From positions 124,001-188,000 of the forward strand of contig CACZJZ010000001.1 in NCBI GenBank assembly GCA_902781655.1: a stretch of DNA of 64,000 nt. The letters run 5' to 3'. The first letter of the stretch is position 1. The number at the start of each line of letters is the position of its first letter. Made by a program: the position numbers and the translations under genes. This DNA is from an uncultured Lachnospiraceae bacterium (GTDB taxonomy: Bacteria; Bacillota; Clostridia; Lachnospirales; Lachnospiraceae). This document shows, piece after piece, positions 42,990 to 52,649 of this stretch. The notes below the pieces were generated by a model. The model made no database searches and had not been told where the DNA came from. It was given only the letters and a program-made list of their open reading frames with translations.

Positions 42990-45251
42990 ATGCCAGGAAA
43001 ACGAGTTTTTATCGCCGAAAAACCAAGTGTTGCCCGTCAGTTTGCCGACGCTCTGGGTATTTCTTTTCGATCCCGGGATGGCTTTCTGGAATCTCCGGAC
43101 ACCATCGTCACCTGGTGTGTCGGTCATCTCGTCACGATGTCATACCCGGATGCCTATGACGAGAAATACCGCCGCTGGTCCTTCGATACACTTCCATTCC
43201 TTCCGGAGACGTACCGCTATGAGGTCATCGGCTCCTGCCGGAAACAGTTCGAAATTGTGAAGCGGATTCTTACTTCCCCGGATGTGGACACGATTTATAT
43301 CTGTACCGATTCCGGACGGGAGGGAGAGTACATTTACCGTCTCGTAGCCATGGAGGCCGGTGTGAAAGGGAAACGGCAGCTTCGGGTGTGGATTGATTCC
43401 CAGACCCGGGAGGAGGTCCTGCGCGGCATCCGCGAGGCGAAGGATGATTCCACCTATGACTGTCTGGGAGATGCCGCCTTCCTTCGTGCGAAGGAAGACT
43501 ACCTGATGGGAATTAATTTCTCGAGGGCGCTCACGCTCCGCTACGGATATACACTGAAACGCTTTCTTGGCGCGGACCGGTGCGTCATCGCTGTCGGCCG
43601 CGTCATGACATGCGTTCTGGGAATGGTGGTGAGCCGGGAACGGGAAATCCGATCCTTCCAGAAAACATCCTTCTACCGCATTCAGGTTATGCTCGCTCTG
43701 CCGCAGACGCAGGCAGCGGAAGAAAAGGGAGGCGCAGATCATACGCCTGCGTTCCGTGCGGACTGGCATTTAAGTGAAAGCTCCGTTGTCCGGGCTGATG
43801 ACCCGCGTCTCTATGGCACGGCCGGATTTCGAAAAAAAGAGGATGCCTTTTCCCTGATTCATTACCTGCAGACGGGAGAATTTCCCTCCACTGAGTCTAT
43901 TCAGCCGCTATCCGAGGATCCGGACGGCACTGCGCATTTCGGCCCGTCTGTCATGGATGCGCCGGGCACGCCGTGCGTGGAAACCATCACCAGGAAAAAG
44001 GAGAAAAAAAGGCCGCCGCTCCTCTATAATCTGGCAGAGCTGCAGAATGACTGTTCCCGTTATTTCAGAATCAGCCCCGATCAGGCACTTGATGCAGCAC
44101 AGGAATTGTATGAAAAGAAGCTGACCACTTATCCGAGGACAGATGCCCGCGTGCTTTCCTCCGCTGTCGCGAAGGAGATTACAAACAATCTAAATGGGCT
44201 GTTCAAAGAGCCTGCCTACAAAGCGTATGTACAGGAAATAGCCTCACTTGGCACCGCGCCGGAAATTGGGAAAACCCGCTACACGGACGATAAAGCGATC
44301 ACGGATCATTACGCGATCATTCCGACAGGTCAGGGGCAGCAGGCGTTATCCTCGCTTTCTCCTGTCGTTCAAAACGTGTATGAACTCATCGTCAGGCGCT
44401 TCCTTGCGATTTTCTATCCGCCTGCTGTCTTTGACAAGATGTCTCTGCAGGTCCGCATTCGGACGGAATTGTTCTCCGCATCCGTGAAATCCTGTGAAGA
44501 GGAGGGGTACCTCAAAGTGCTCCGCTATTCGTTTTCCAGAAAAAAAGCTGTGTCGCAGGACGAGGGGAAGCATACCGCCCGGACCGCATCCGGGGAAACC
44601 CCGGACGAAGAATCAGACAGTCAGGATCCTTCTCTTTCGGCTGCCTTCGCCGGACTCCGCAGAGGAATGAGACTGCGCCCGGATGGCTTTCTCTGTCGGA
44701 CCGGCGAGACAAAACCTCCCGCCCGTTATAATTCCGGCAGTATGATTCTGGCCATGGAAAATGCCGGCCAGCTGATCGAAGAGGACGAACTCAGGGAACA
44801 GATCCGCGGAAGCGGTATCGGAACCAGTGCGACAAGAGCAGAAATACTGAAAAAGCTGGTACAAAACCAGTATCTTTCCCTGGCACGGAACACGCAGATC
44901 ATCACACCCACGCAGTTGGGAGAAATGGTCTATGATACCGTTTCCTGCTCTCTTCGGCCGCTCCTTGAACCAAGACTTACCGCCAGCTGGGAGAAGGGTC
45001 TGTCCGGTGTTGCTTCCGGCACGGTATCAAGAGCAGAATATATGCAAAAGCTTACTGATTTCGTCGTCCGGCGGACAAACCATGTGAAATCCACAGATTA
45101 CCGCGCCGCACTGACTGAGCAGTTCAAGCAAATTTCCCGCTTTTATCAGGGAAAAGGGCAGCGCAGTCAGGGAACATCTGAGACTACTCGCGGTACGAAA
45201 CATACGAAGAAAAGCAGTGCTGCCAGAACAGGCGGCAGAAAGGAAGAATAA
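42990..45251 (+). CDS. topB: DNA topoisomerase III (type IA)
   Basis: A 753-residue type IA topoisomerase that decatenates and relaxes DNA through single-strand passage. The Toprim domain has FIAEKPSVARQFADALG and the acidic motif YICTDSGREGEYIYR. This D-S-G-R-E-G form has Gly where E. coli TopB has a second Asp, like the TDAGREGE variant common in Bacillota TopB. The catalytic tyrosine lies in KLTTYPRTDARVLSS (Tyr381). The later GSGIGTSATRAEILKKLVQNQYL is conserved. A disordered acidic insert (about 515-560) interrupts the barrel domain. No C-terminal zinc fingers are seen. It is adjacent to asd by 22 bases; no mobile-element genes are near, so it appears chromosomal. Confidence 0.93.
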   Translation: MPGKRVFIAEKPSVARQFADALGISFRSRDGFLESPDTIVTWCVGHLVTMSYPDAYDEKYRRWSFDTLPFLPETYRYEVIGSCRKQFEIVKRILTSPDVDTIYICTDSGREGEYIYRLVAMEAGVKGKRQLRVWIDSQTREEVLRGIREAKDDSTYDCLGDAAFLRAKEDYLMGINFSRALTLRYGYTLKRFLGADRCVIAVGRVMTCVLGMVVSREREIRSFQKTSFYRIQVMLALPQTQAAEEKGGADHTPAFRADWHLSESSVVRADDPRLYGTAGFRKKEDAFSLIHYLQTGEFPSTESIQPLSEDPDGTAHFGPSVMDAPGTPCVETITRKKEKKRPPLLYNLAELQNDCSRYFRISPDQALDAAQELYEKKLTTYPRTDARVLSSAVAKEITNNLNGLFKEPAYKAYVQEIASLGTAPEIGKTRYTDDKAITDHYAIIPTGQGQQALSSLSPVVQNVYELIVRRFLAIFYPPAVFDKMSLQVRIRTELFSASVKSCEEEGYLKVLRYSFSRKKAVSQDEGKHTARTASGETPDEESDSQDPSLSAAFAGLRRGMRLRPDGFLCRTGETKPPARYNSGSMILAMENAGQLIEEDELREQIRGSGIGTSATRAEILKKLVQNQYLSLARNTQIITPTQLGEMVYDTVSCSLRPLLEPRLTASWEKGLSGVASGTVSRAEYMQKLTDFVVRRTNHVKSTDYRAALTEQFKQISRFYQGKGQRSQGTSETTRGTKHTKKSSAARTGGRKEE

Positions 45252-45252
45252 A

Positions 45253-45936
45253 ATGGCAATCCGAGATTATACCTGCAGTGCATTGTTTGATATGAACGAG
45301 TCCATTGCGGCCCCTCTTTTTGATGGTGTGGTCTATCCCTGGGAAGTTCTCGGCAAAATAGAGGCCTTCATCCTGAAACTCGGGCCAACGCTTCCAGAGG
45401 ATCGCTTTGAACAGCGCGGCGAGAATGTCTGGGTGGCACGTTCCGCCAGGATCTTCGACAGCGCCTCTATCACAGGACCCTGCATCATCGATGAAAACGC
45501 GGAAATTCGTCAGTGTGCATTTATCCGCGGAAAAGCGATTGTCGGGAAGGGCTGCGTGGTCGGCAATTCCTGTGAACTCAAGAATGCCATTCTGTTTAAT
45601 TGCTGCGAGGTCCCTCATTTTAACTATGTGGGAGATAGCGTTCTGGGCTTTCATGCGCATATGGGAGCCGGTGCTATTACCTCTAACATCAAGAGCGACC
45701 GCACAAATGTCGTTATCCGGGACGGAAAAGAGGAGTTTGCCACCGGCCTTCGCAAAATGGGGGCCATGCTCGGAGACTATGTGGAGGTCGGGTGCAATTC
45801 TGTACTCAATCCCGGGACAGTGATAGGGCGCCACAGTAATATTTATCCACTTTCCATGGTGAGAGGCTGTGTGCCGGCAGAGCATATCTACAAAAGCCGG
45901 GAGGAAGTGGTGCTGAAACATAAGCAGTCAGTGTGA
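45253..45936 (+). CDS. Left-handed beta-helix (hexapeptide repeat) protein, putative acyl/nucleotidyltransferase partner
   Basis: A 227-residue protein with hexapeptide repeats that form a left-handed beta-helix: VARSARIFDSASITGPCIIDENAEIRQCAFIRGKAIVGKGCVVGN and later HAHMGAGAITSNIKSDRTNVVIRDG. The last resembles the acetyltransferase half of GlmU, but the N-terminal nucleotidyltransferase domain is missing; only about 60 other residues precede the helix. Similar orphan proteins are often labelled UDP-N-acetylglucosamine pyrophosphorylase without proof. The ATG at 45253 follows AGGAAG and abuts the topB stop. The function is open. Confidence 0.8.
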   Translation: MAIRDYTCSALFDMNESIAAPLFDGVVYPWEVLGKIEAFILKLGPTLPEDRFEQRGENVWVARSARIFDSASITGPCIIDENAEIRQCAFIRGKAIVGKGCVVGNSCELKNAILFNCCEVPHFNYVGDSVLGFHAHMGAGAITSNIKSDRTNVVIRDGKEEFATGLRKMGAMLGDYVEVGCNSVLNPGTVIGRHSNIYPLSMVRGCVPAEHIYKSREEVVLKHKQSV

Positions 45937-46065
45937 AGGATGCCTTCCTCAGGTATTGAATGGGGCCGGGCATAGATCCTGGGACACAGGCAGTCAATTT
46001 GAAGAGCCGGTAAATCAGTTTTCATCATCCCTGCGCTATCAAAATCAGTCAGAAAGGAGGGCATC

Positions 46066-47862
46066 ATGCCAGGCACGGATCTTGCAGTAATTCAGCTATT
46101 ATGGGACTTGATCAATCAGAAAACAGGAGAACTCGGCAAGGTTGATTTTCTTCCGCAAAAACCCCCTTTTGATTTCCAGTCGCCGATGGAACAGCCCTTT
46201 CCGCGCTGCTCGCCGGAAGCGCAGGGAGTAGATTCTTTGTATTTGCACCGTTTTGTCTCTGAACTGGTTGCCCATCCTTCGATCCATATGCATCAGGTAA
46301 TGATCCTTCGCCACGGCCATGTGATCTATGAGGGTGGGTTCGATCCTTATCCGGCCGGCGTCTGGCATGCCACTTATTCCATGTGCAAGAGCTTCACCGG
46401 TATGGCGATCGGGCTTCTGATCGGGGACGGAAAACTTTCCCTGGATGACCATCTCGTCGAACTGCTTCCCGATCAATGGGCTGCAGCGCATGCGCCGCTC
46501 CTTTCCCTGCTCCGCTACCGCGAAATTACGGTACGCCACCTGCTCACGATGTCAACCGGCGTCGCCTTTAATGAAGCAGGGGCAATCTCCGGTAACGACT
46601 GGGTAAAAAACTATTTTGAATCCGGCGTCAAATTCCAGCCGGGTACACAGTTTGAATATAACAGTATGAATTCCCTGATGCTCTCCGCCATTGTATCTCA
46701 GATCACAGGGACGACGATGTTTGAGTTTTTGAAGGAGCGGCTGTTTGTCCCCATGGGAATCCGGAAGGTCTTCTGGGAGACCAGTCCGAAGGGACTGACC
46801 AAGGGCGGCTGGGGCATGTTCCTCACCGAAGAAGATGCCGCCAAACTTGGCTATCTTTACATGCATTCTGGTGTATGGAACGGAAAGCAGCTGATCTCCA
46901 GGGACTGGGTCCGGGCGGCAGTTTCCCCTCAGATCAAGACGGATCAGGCTGCCAATCCGGAGTACGGCTATCATCTCTGGATGGACTGCAGACCGGGAAG
47001 CTTCTGTTATAACGGCATGCTCGGTCAGAATGTGCACTGTTTCCCGGATATTGACATGGTGATCATCACCAACGCGGGAAACGCGGAAGTATTTCAGGCC
47101 GGTGTCATGACGGATATTCTGCGGCAATATTTTGGCCCGACGTATCATCCGTCAGAGAAAGCCCTGCCGGAAAATCTGTCTGCTTTCCGGACCCTGCAGC
47201 GAATGAAGAGCCAGCTTGCCGGAGAGCCGGTTACACACATGATGATCGCGCGGGGAGGATGGAACCGGCATCACACGGCAGCGCGGGTGTCCGCCGCGAA
47301 GCGGACCAGGGATCTTTTCCGTGGCGTGAATGGCGTTACCTACCATATGAATCGGAGCGGAGTCGGACTATTTCCGCTGATCATGCAGGTTGTGCATAAT
47401 AATTATACGAACGGCATATCCGAACTGACTTTTTCCTGGAAGCAGGGACTTCTCACTCTGACTTTTCAGGAGGGAGCTCAGATTCATGTGATTCCGGTAG
47501 GTTTTGGCCGGGGAAAACAGGCAAACCTGAACATGAACGGGGAGGATTATCTCGTGAGTACGAGAGGACGCCTTTCGATGAATGAGGATATGGTGCCGGT
47601 TCTGTCTCTTCAAATCGCATTCCCTGAGGAGGCAACAGAGCGCCAGCTGAAAATATTCTTTACAGGCCCGGAGCAGATTGAACTTCACTGGAATGAATCT
47701 CCAGGAGATGTCATCATCGCCGACACCATAGAGCAGATCACGATTGGTTCCGGAAATGCGAATCCGATCATGGAAAATCTGTTCAGCCACATGAATCCTG
47801 ACATTATGCAGCGTACACTGCAGAGCGCCATTCAGCCAGTCGTGACGGCGGAAAGAGAGTAA
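46066..47862 (+). CDS. Serine hydrolase, beta-lactamase class C / penicillin-binding-like
   Basis: A 598-residue protein with a class C beta-lactamase-like fold in residues 60-370. The nucleophile motif is YSMCKSFTG (Ser105, Lys108), the second motif is EYNSMNS, and the third is probably YNGMLGQ in place of the usual HTG. LTVRHLLTMSTGV-type sequence lies between. A C-terminal domain of about 200 residues (400-598) I cannot assign. There is no signal peptide, so it is likely cytoplasmic, and an esterase or amidase is more likely than a true beta-lactamase. The ATG at 46066 follows AAAGGAGGG. The 129 bases before it show nothing clear. Confidence 0.85.
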   Translation: MPGTDLAVIQLLWDLINQKTGELGKVDFLPQKPPFDFQSPMEQPFPRCSPEAQGVDSLYLHRFVSELVAHPSIHMHQVMILRHGHVIYEGGFDPYPAGVWHATYSMCKSFTGMAIGLLIGDGKLSLDDHLVELLPDQWAAAHAPLLSLLRYREITVRHLLTMSTGVAFNEAGAISGNDWVKNYFESGVKFQPGTQFEYNSMNSLMLSAIVSQITGTTMFEFLKERLFVPMGIRKVFWETSPKGLTKGGWGMFLTEEDAAKLGYLYMHSGVWNGKQLISRDWVRAAVSPQIKTDQAANPEYGYHLWMDCRPGSFCYNGMLGQNVHCFPDIDMVIITNAGNAEVFQAGVMTDILRQYFGPTYHPSEKALPENLSAFRTLQRMKSQLAGEPVTHMMIARGGWNRHHTAARVSAAKRTRDLFRGVNGVTYHMNRSGVGLFPLIMQVVHNNYTNGISELTFSWKQGLLTLTFQEGAQIHVIPVGFGRGKQANLNMNGEDYLVSTRGRLSMNEDMVPVLSLQIAFPEEATERQLKIFFTGPEQIELHWNESPGDVIIADTIEQITIGSGNANPIMENLFSHMNPDIMQRTLQSAIQPVVTAERE

Positions 47863-47864
47863 AA

Positions 47865-49550
47865 ATGGATCCCGCGGTTCTTACATTTCTGTCTGTGCTC
47901 GCCGCACTGCTGTCGTTCTTCCTGATGATGGGGGTGCGGGATAACCGAAAAAAAGCGGCGGTCTTTCTCCGGATGCTGAAACAGCATGAAGGACAGCTGC
48001 CATGGAAGGAGCATACCGCAGAGTCGGACACGCATTTGCCTGGATATTTCCTTGCCCATCCGGCACCGTTTCAGATCGATGCAAGAACAGCGGTGGATCT
48101 GGATCTGAATTCACTGTTCTGCAGGCTGGATTACACCCAGAGTGCCGCGGGGGAGGAATATTTGTACTGGCTTCTCCGGACACCGGCGCTGCGGGAAGAG
48201 GACCAGTCTCTCCGGGAAGATCAAATCCTGGCCATGCAGTCCTGCAGCACAGACCGGATCTCCATGCAGACCGCGCTGCATCAGATCGGAGGCTGTGGAA
48301 AGTATTCCGTCTACGACCACCTGTCTCTTCTGGACCAGGCAAAAAGAGAACATCCGGTTTTCAATTATCTGCCGATTCTTCTGATTGCATTTTCCGCAGC
48401 GGTTCTGTTTCTTCAGACAGAAGTCGGTATTGTTATGCTTTTCGCTTCCATTGCATGGAATGTCAGCACCTATTACCGCGACCGAAACCAGGTCGCTCCG
48501 TATCTTTTCTCGCTGCATTATATTCTGCGCCTCCTGGATGGCGCAGACCGGCTTCGGACAACTCATCTGTCCGGTACGCAATGTTTCCGTGAGGAGCAGA
48601 AGGAGCTGGCCGCAATCGTCGCGCAAATGAGCGGATTCCGCCGCGGTAGTTTCCTCCTCACGGGGACAGGCAGGATGGCGGGAGGAAATCCGCTCGATAT
48701 TCTTTTTGATTATATCCGAATTCTGCTGCACCTTGATCTGATCAAGTTTAATTCCATGATCGATCAGGCAATCCGATATCGGGATGAGATAGACCGCCTG
48801 ATCACCGTAATCGGCAGGATAGACAGTACCATCTCCATTGCCTGTTATCGCGCTTCTCTCAATACCTGGTGCGAGCCGGATCTGACGGGAGCGGCTTTTG
48901 AAACAAAAGAACTGGTCCACCCACTCCTTCGCTCCCCAGTGGCAAATTCGATCTCCACGGATGGATATGTTCTTCTGACCGGCTCCAATGCCTCCGGAAA
49001 ATCTACTTTTCTGAGAGCTGCAGCCCTGGCGGCGCTGATGGCACAGACTATTCGCACCGTATGTGCCGCTTCCTACCGTGCTGGGTATTATCGGATATAC
49101 AGTTCCATGGCGCTGCAGGATAATCTGTCCGCCGGGGAGAGTTACTATATTGTGGAAATCCGTTCCCTCAAGCGGATTCTGGATGCGGGAAAAGAGAAGA
49201 GTGTTCCCGTGCTGTGCTTCCTGGATGAGGTTCTGAGAGGAACCAACACCGTAGAGCGCATCGCCGCATCCTCAGAGATTCTGCATAGTCTCCGGGAGCG
49301 TGGAATCCGATGCTTTGCCGCCACACATGACTTGGAACTGACTGTCCTGCTTGAGAAGGATTACGACAATTATCACTTCGAGGAGCAGATTCAGAATGGA
49401 GATATCTCCTTTCCGTACCGTCTGCTTCCCGGTCCCGCCCGTTCCAGAAATGCGATTCGCCTGCTTGAGGCAATCGGGTATGACGAGTCAATCATTCATG
49501 CAGCAGAGAACAGAGCGGATACCTTCCTTCAGACAGGGACGTGGAGATGA
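47865..49550 (+). CDS. Membrane-anchored MutS-like ATPase
   Basis: A 561-residue protein with the MutS core and ATPase domains but without the mismatch-binding domain. The P-loop is [10 protein letters not shown] at 372-381, and Walker B with the dimer region reads [20 protein letters not shown], followed by the [10 protein letters not shown] switch. Unlike true MutS it has an N-terminal membrane helix (about 5-23) and a hydrophobic pair near residues 166-200 ([21 protein letters not shown]). Such membrane MutS-like proteins occur in Bacillota and Bacteroidota, with unknown role. It starts two bases after the serine hydrolase stop and its end overlaps or abuts rnhA. Confidence 0.87.
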   Translation: MDPAVLTFLSVLAALLSFFLMMGVRDNRKKAAVFLRMLKQHEGQLPWKEHTAESDTHLPGYFLAHPAPFQIDARTAVDLDLNSLFCRLDYTQSAAGEEYLYWLLRTPALREEDQSLREDQILAMQSCSTDRISMQTALHQIGGCGKYSVYDHLSLLDQAKREHPVFNYLPILLIAFSAAVLFLQTEVGIVMLFASIAWNVSTYYRDRNQVAPYLFSLHYILRLLDGADRLRTTHLSGTQCFREEQKELAAIVAQMSGFRRGSFLLTGTGRMAGGNPLDILFDYIRILLHLDLIKFNSMIDQAIRYRDEIDRLITVIGRIDSTISIACYRASLNTWCEPDLTGAAFETKELVHPLLRSPVANSISTDGYVLLTGSNASGKSTFLRAAALAALMAQTIRTVCAASYRAGYYRIYSSMALQDNLSAGESYYIVEIRSLKRILDAGKEKSVPVLCFLDEVLRGTNTVERIAASSEILHSLRERGIRCFAATHDLELTVLLEKDYDNYHFEEQIQNGDISFPYRLLPGPARSRNAIRLLEAIGYDESIIHAAENRADTFLQTGTWR

Positions 49551-49573
49551 TGGCTTTCAGGGAGATAAAAGCG

Positions 49574-50104
49574 ATGGAAATGCCTTATGTCAAAATCTAC
49601 ACCGATGGCGCAGCCCGTGGAAATCCGGAGGGTCCCGGAGGATATGGCACAATTCTGCAATATGTGGACAAAACAGGCGCAACGCATGAAAAAGAACTCT
49701 CCGGAGGCGTCGAAAAAACATCCAACAACCGCATGGAGCTGACAGCTGCCATTACCGGTCTGGAAGCACTGAGCCGTCCCTGCAGGGTGGAACTGTGGTC
49801 AGATTCCCAATATCTTGTGCGTGCATTCTCAGATCACTGGATAGATGGATGGATAAGGAAAAACTGGAAAACCAGCTCAGGAGAACCGGTGAAAAATCGG
49901 GACCTGTGGGAGCGTCTTCTGACCGCCTGCAGCCAGCACCAGGTGACATTTCACTGGGTGAGAGGCCACAACGGGCATCCGGAAAATGAACGATGCGATA
50001 AACTGGCGACGGCCGCCGCAGATCAGTTCCGTCAGCGCAACGCCGCCGATGCACGAAACCCTGACGGGAAACCGGACGCACAGAAGCAGCTCACAAAACG
50101 ATAA
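49574..50104 (+). CDS. rnhA: Ribonuclease HI
   Basis: A 176-residue enzyme that cuts RNA in RNA-DNA hybrids. The four acidic active-site residues sit in [45 protein letters not shown] and [15 protein letters not shown]. The basic handle ([17 protein letters not shown]) is present. ATG 49574 has GGAG nine bases upstream; ATG 49580 gives the usual [10 protein letters not shown] start and is equally possible, while ATG 49547 overlaps the previous gene. A short Arg/Asp-rich tail extends beyond the core. It heads a nucleic-acid cluster with dut and a helicase. Confidence 0.95.
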   Translation: MEMPYVKIYTDGAARGNPEGPGGYGTILQYVDKTGATHEKELSGGVEKTSNNRMELTAAITGLEALSRPCRVELWSDSQYLVRAFSDHWIDGWIRKNWKTSSGEPVKNRDLWERLLTACSQHQVTFHWVRGHNGHPENERCDKLATAAADQFRQRNAADARNPDGKPDAQKQLTKR

Positions 50105-50172
50105 AGCTCCACTACATTCCGCCAGCTGTATCGCTTAATAGAGACCGCGCAGAGCACGGCATGAGGTGAACT

Positions 50173-50619
50173 ATGAAGGAAACAGAAACAATCCGAATCA
50201 AGTACTTCTGCAAGGATATTCCGCCGCTTCAGGCAATCGGCGGCAGGAAATCAGACTGGATCGATCTGCGCAGCGCAGAAAATGTCTCCCTGAAGCAGGG
50301 AGAATACCGGTTGATCCGGCTTGGCGTCGGCATGATTCTGCCTGACGGCTACGAGGCCCATGTTGTGCCAAGAAGCAGCACTTTTCAAAAATTCGGGATT
50401 CTTCAGACAAACAGCATGGGGGTTATCGATCAGTCCTACTGTGGAGACGGGGATGAATGGAAATTTCCCGCACTTGCCATGCGGGATACCGTCATTCATG
50501 TCGGAGACCGCATTTGTCAGTTCCGTATTTGTGCGCATCAGCCTGCCATTTCCTTTGAAGAGGTGGACCATCTCGGCAGCACCGACCGGGGCGGATTTGG
50601 CAGTACCGGTACAGTCTGA
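50173..50619 (+). CDS. dut: dUTP diphosphatase
   Basis: A 148-residue trimeric-type dUTPase that removes dUTP and supplies dUMP. The five motifs are readable: [10 protein letters not shown] (motif 1, where AG-YDL is usual), [11 protein letters not shown] (2), [16 protein letters not shown] (3), [10 protein letters not shown] (4) and [11 protein letters not shown] (5, the C-terminal lid). The changed motif 1 and the DEWKF insertion make it a divergent member. The ATG follows GAGGTGA. Its stop TGA overlaps the proposed CTG start of the next gene (CTGA). Confidence 0.9.
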   Translation: MKETETIRIKYFCKDIPPLQAIGGRKSDWIDLRSAENVSLKQGEYRLIRLGVGMILPDGYEAHVVPRSSTFQKFGILQTNSMGVIDQSYCGDGDEWKFPALAMRDTVIHVGDRICQFRICAHQPAISFEEVDHLGSTDRGGFGSTGTV

Positions 50620-52523
50620 CGCCGCAGGAGCACGGTCAGATATATTCTCCGGAGCGGCCCGCCCGGGGAAACGCCGCACAGGAATCTGCCATACAGCACG
50701 GTACGGGCCCGTGCCTGGTACTGGCAGGACCTGGCAGCGGTAAGACTTTTGTTCTGGTACAGCATATCTCGCATCTCATCCTGAACCTCCGGTTCACACC
50801 TTCTTCCATCCTTGTCCTGACATTTTCCCGGGCGGCAGCCGCAGAAATGCGCGGGCGTTTTCTCAAATCTACCGGCGGACGTTTTTCACTCGTCACATTC
50901 GGCACTTTCCACGCAGTCTTTTATTCCTTCGTTCGTTCCGCCTCCCCGAAAGACAGCAGACTGATCACTCCTGAACAGCGCCGTGCACTGCTGACACACC
51001 TTCTCTCGGAAGTAAAAATAGACAGCCGGTGCGGAGATCTGACCAGTCTGATCGATGCAGCTGCTCTTGCCATCTCTCTGCTTCGGATCAGGGGAAGTGA
51101 CAGTGCCATGGAGAACTCCTCGTATCGTCTCGCTGCATCCCATTTCCCGGATCCTGATATTCCGGATAAAATCCGAAAGGGGTACGAGGCCTGGATGGCA
51201 GATCACGGATACATTGATTTTGACGATATCGCTCTGCGCTGTGAATCTCTTTGCCGCACGCGCGTCGGATTTCTTGAGAGCCTGCGGAGTCAATACCGGT
51301 ATATCCTGGTGGATGAATTTCAGGATATCAGCCCAACACAATATCGTATTCTGCGTATGATGGCGGAAACAGGTGAGCGGAACTTCTTTGTCGTCGGAGA
51401 TGACGATCAGGCAATTTATAGTTTCCGCGGTGCTTCGCCGGAGAGCTGCAGACAGTTTCTAACAGATTTTCCAGATGCAAAGCGCATTCTTCTCCATGTC
51501 AATTACCGGTGCAGCCAGCCCATTCTGGAAGCTGCCGACCTTGTGATCCGGGAGAACCGGAACCGTTTTGAGAAGAAAACTGCTGCACACCGTCTCGGCG
51601 GGAACAAACCATCCATTCTTTCCTGCTCTTCCGAGGCGGAGGAAGTCCGGCTCATCGCCGGAATACTGCGTTGCCGTCCCCTGGAAGCGCTGAAAAACTC
51701 CGCCGTGATTCTAAGAAACCGCATTCTCGTCAACCGATTCGGGGAGGCCTTGTCCGCAGCCGGGATTCCAGTCCGGCAGGATACGCACGCTCCGGATCGG
51801 GACAGGATGGAAGTGCTTCAGCTTGTCGATTCGTATTTCACATGCGCACTTCTCATGAAAGAAAGCAGTCCACGTCTGCCCAGGTCGCATTTCTATCGTA
51901 TGATGAACATGCCGGAACGATACCTGACAAGAGCTGGCATCCCGGCGGAGGGCGTTTCCTTTCCGCTCCTTGAAGACATTTACCGCGACCGGCCTGCCAT
52001 GGTTCATACCATTCACATACTGCAGCAGGATCTGATCACGCTCTCCAGACTGAAGCCGCTGTTAGCGATCCGCTACCTTCGTCTGAGCATAGGTATTGAA
52101 CCTTCCCTGTGCGATGGAAAAGACGAGCGCCGGAAGGCAAAGATCCTCGCAGCACTGGATGAAATGGAGTCCCTGGGAGCGAAGGCTGGTTCTCTGCGGG
52201 AATTTTTGCGTGTCGCAGCACAAAATTTCACGCAGTATTCCTCCGGGTCCGAACAGTCAGACGGCGTTCGCCTCTGCACTATGCATGCCGCGAAAGGATT
52301 GGAGTTTTCGACCGTCATACTGCCGGATCTCGGCGAAGGAGTTATTCCATGCAGGCAGGCCTCCTCTCAGGAAGACATAGAGGAAGAGCGGCGCCTCCTC
52401 TATGTTGCAATGACAAGAGCGCGGGAAGAATTGTTTCTTCTGTATGTCCGCGGAGGAAGAAACAATCCGCAGAGGCCGTCCCGTTTTTTAAGGCCGCTCG
52501 GCGTGGATGCCGAGTATCTATGA
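50616..52523 (+). CDS. UvrD/PcrA-type superfamily 1 DNA helicase, probable CTG start
   Basis: A 635-residue 3'-5' SF1A helicase. The Q motif NAAQESAIQ is followed by Walker A AGPGSGKT (Gly38-Thr44) and [15 protein letters not shown] (motif Ia). Walker [13 protein letters not shown] (Asp233), [15 protein letters not shown] (III), VNYRCSQPI (IV), [10 protein letters not shown] (V) and [15 protein letters not shown] (VI) are all present. The in-frame ATG at 50847 would delete Walker A, and between the in-frame stop at 50556 and 50847 there is no ATG, GTG or TTG. The best start is CTG 50616, overlapping the dut stop like an ATGA coupling. It is shorter than PcrA because domain 2B is reduced. Confidence 0.85.
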   Translation: MTPQEHGQIYSPERPARGNAAQESAIQHGTGPCLVLAGPGSGKTFVLVQHISHLILNLRFTPSSILVLTFSRAAAAEMRGRFLKSTGGRFSLVTFGTFHAVFYSFVRSASPKDSRLITPEQRRALLTHLLSEVKIDSRCGDLTSLIDAAALAISLLRIRGSDSAMENSSYRLAASHFPDPDIPDKIRKGYEAWMADHGYIDFDDIALRCESLCRTRVGFLESLRSQYRYILVDEFQDISPTQYRILRMMAETGERNFFVVGDDDQAIYSFRGASPESCRQFLTDFPDAKRILLHVNYRCSQPILEAADLVIRENRNRFEKKTAAHRLGGNKPSILSCSSEAEEVRLIAGILRCRPLEALKNSAVILRNRILVNRFGEALSAAGIPVRQDTHAPDRDRMEVLQLVDSYFTCALLMKESSPRLPRSHFYRMMNMPERYLTRAGIPAEGVSFPLLEDIYRDRPAMVHTIHILQQDLITLSRLKPLLAIRYLRLSIGIEPSLCDGKDERRKAKILAALDEMESLGAKAGSLREFLRVAAQNFTQYSSGSEQSDGVRLCTMHAAKGLEFSTVILPDLGEGVIPCRQASSQEDIEEERRLLYVAMTRAREELFLLYVRGGRNNPQRPSRFLRPLGVDAEYL

Positions 52524-52526
52524 AAG

Positions 52527-52555
52527 GGTTGCGAGGAGGTTGCGATAGGTTGCGA
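52527..52555 (+). repeat. Three phased GGTTGCGA direct repeats before the GlgX-like gene
   Basis: GGTTGCGA occurs at 52527-52534, 52538-52545 and 52548-52555. The start-to-start spacings are 11 and 10 bases, one helical turn, so all copies face the same side of the DNA. The block ends 26 bases before the -35 box of the promoter at 52582. This is the layout of an activator array; the regulator is unknown. Confidence 0.65.
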
Positions 52556-52581
52556 TAAAGCTCACCCGAACGATGCTGCCT

Positions 52582-52610
52582 TTGAGCCGGACCGTCTTCT
52601 GTGGTAGAAT
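52582..52610 (+). promoter_or_regulatory. Promoter of the GlgX-like gene
   Basis: TTGAGC at 52582-52587 and TAGAAT at 52605-52610 with an exact 17-base spacer, 40 bases before the start codon. The weak -35 end fits a promoter helped by an activator on the upstream repeats. Confidence 0.65.
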
Positions 52611-52633
52611 AAAAAGCTGAATAACGATTTCAA

Positions 52634-52646
52634 AGAGAGGCCCTCT
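52634..52646 (+). promoter_or_regulatory. Small hairpin covering the ribosome binding site of the GlgX-like gene
   Basis: GAGAG-GCC-CTCTC forms a 5-bp stem that includes the Shine-Dalgarno-like GAGAGG, just before ATG 52650. It could lower translation or respond to a factor, but a 5-bp stem is modest and may be chance. Confidence 0.35.
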
Positions 52647-52649
52647 CGA

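Noticed and set aside
42990-45251. TopB as a sign of an integrated conjugative element
   Set aside because: No relaxase, integrase, conjugation genes or attachment repeats are nearby; flanks are housekeeping genes (asd and a beta-helix protein).
46066-47862. Antibiotic-resistance beta-lactamase
   Set aside because: The SxxK and YxN motifs are present, but there is no signal peptide, the third motif is atypical and a 200-residue extra domain follows; an esterase-like hydrolase is more likely.
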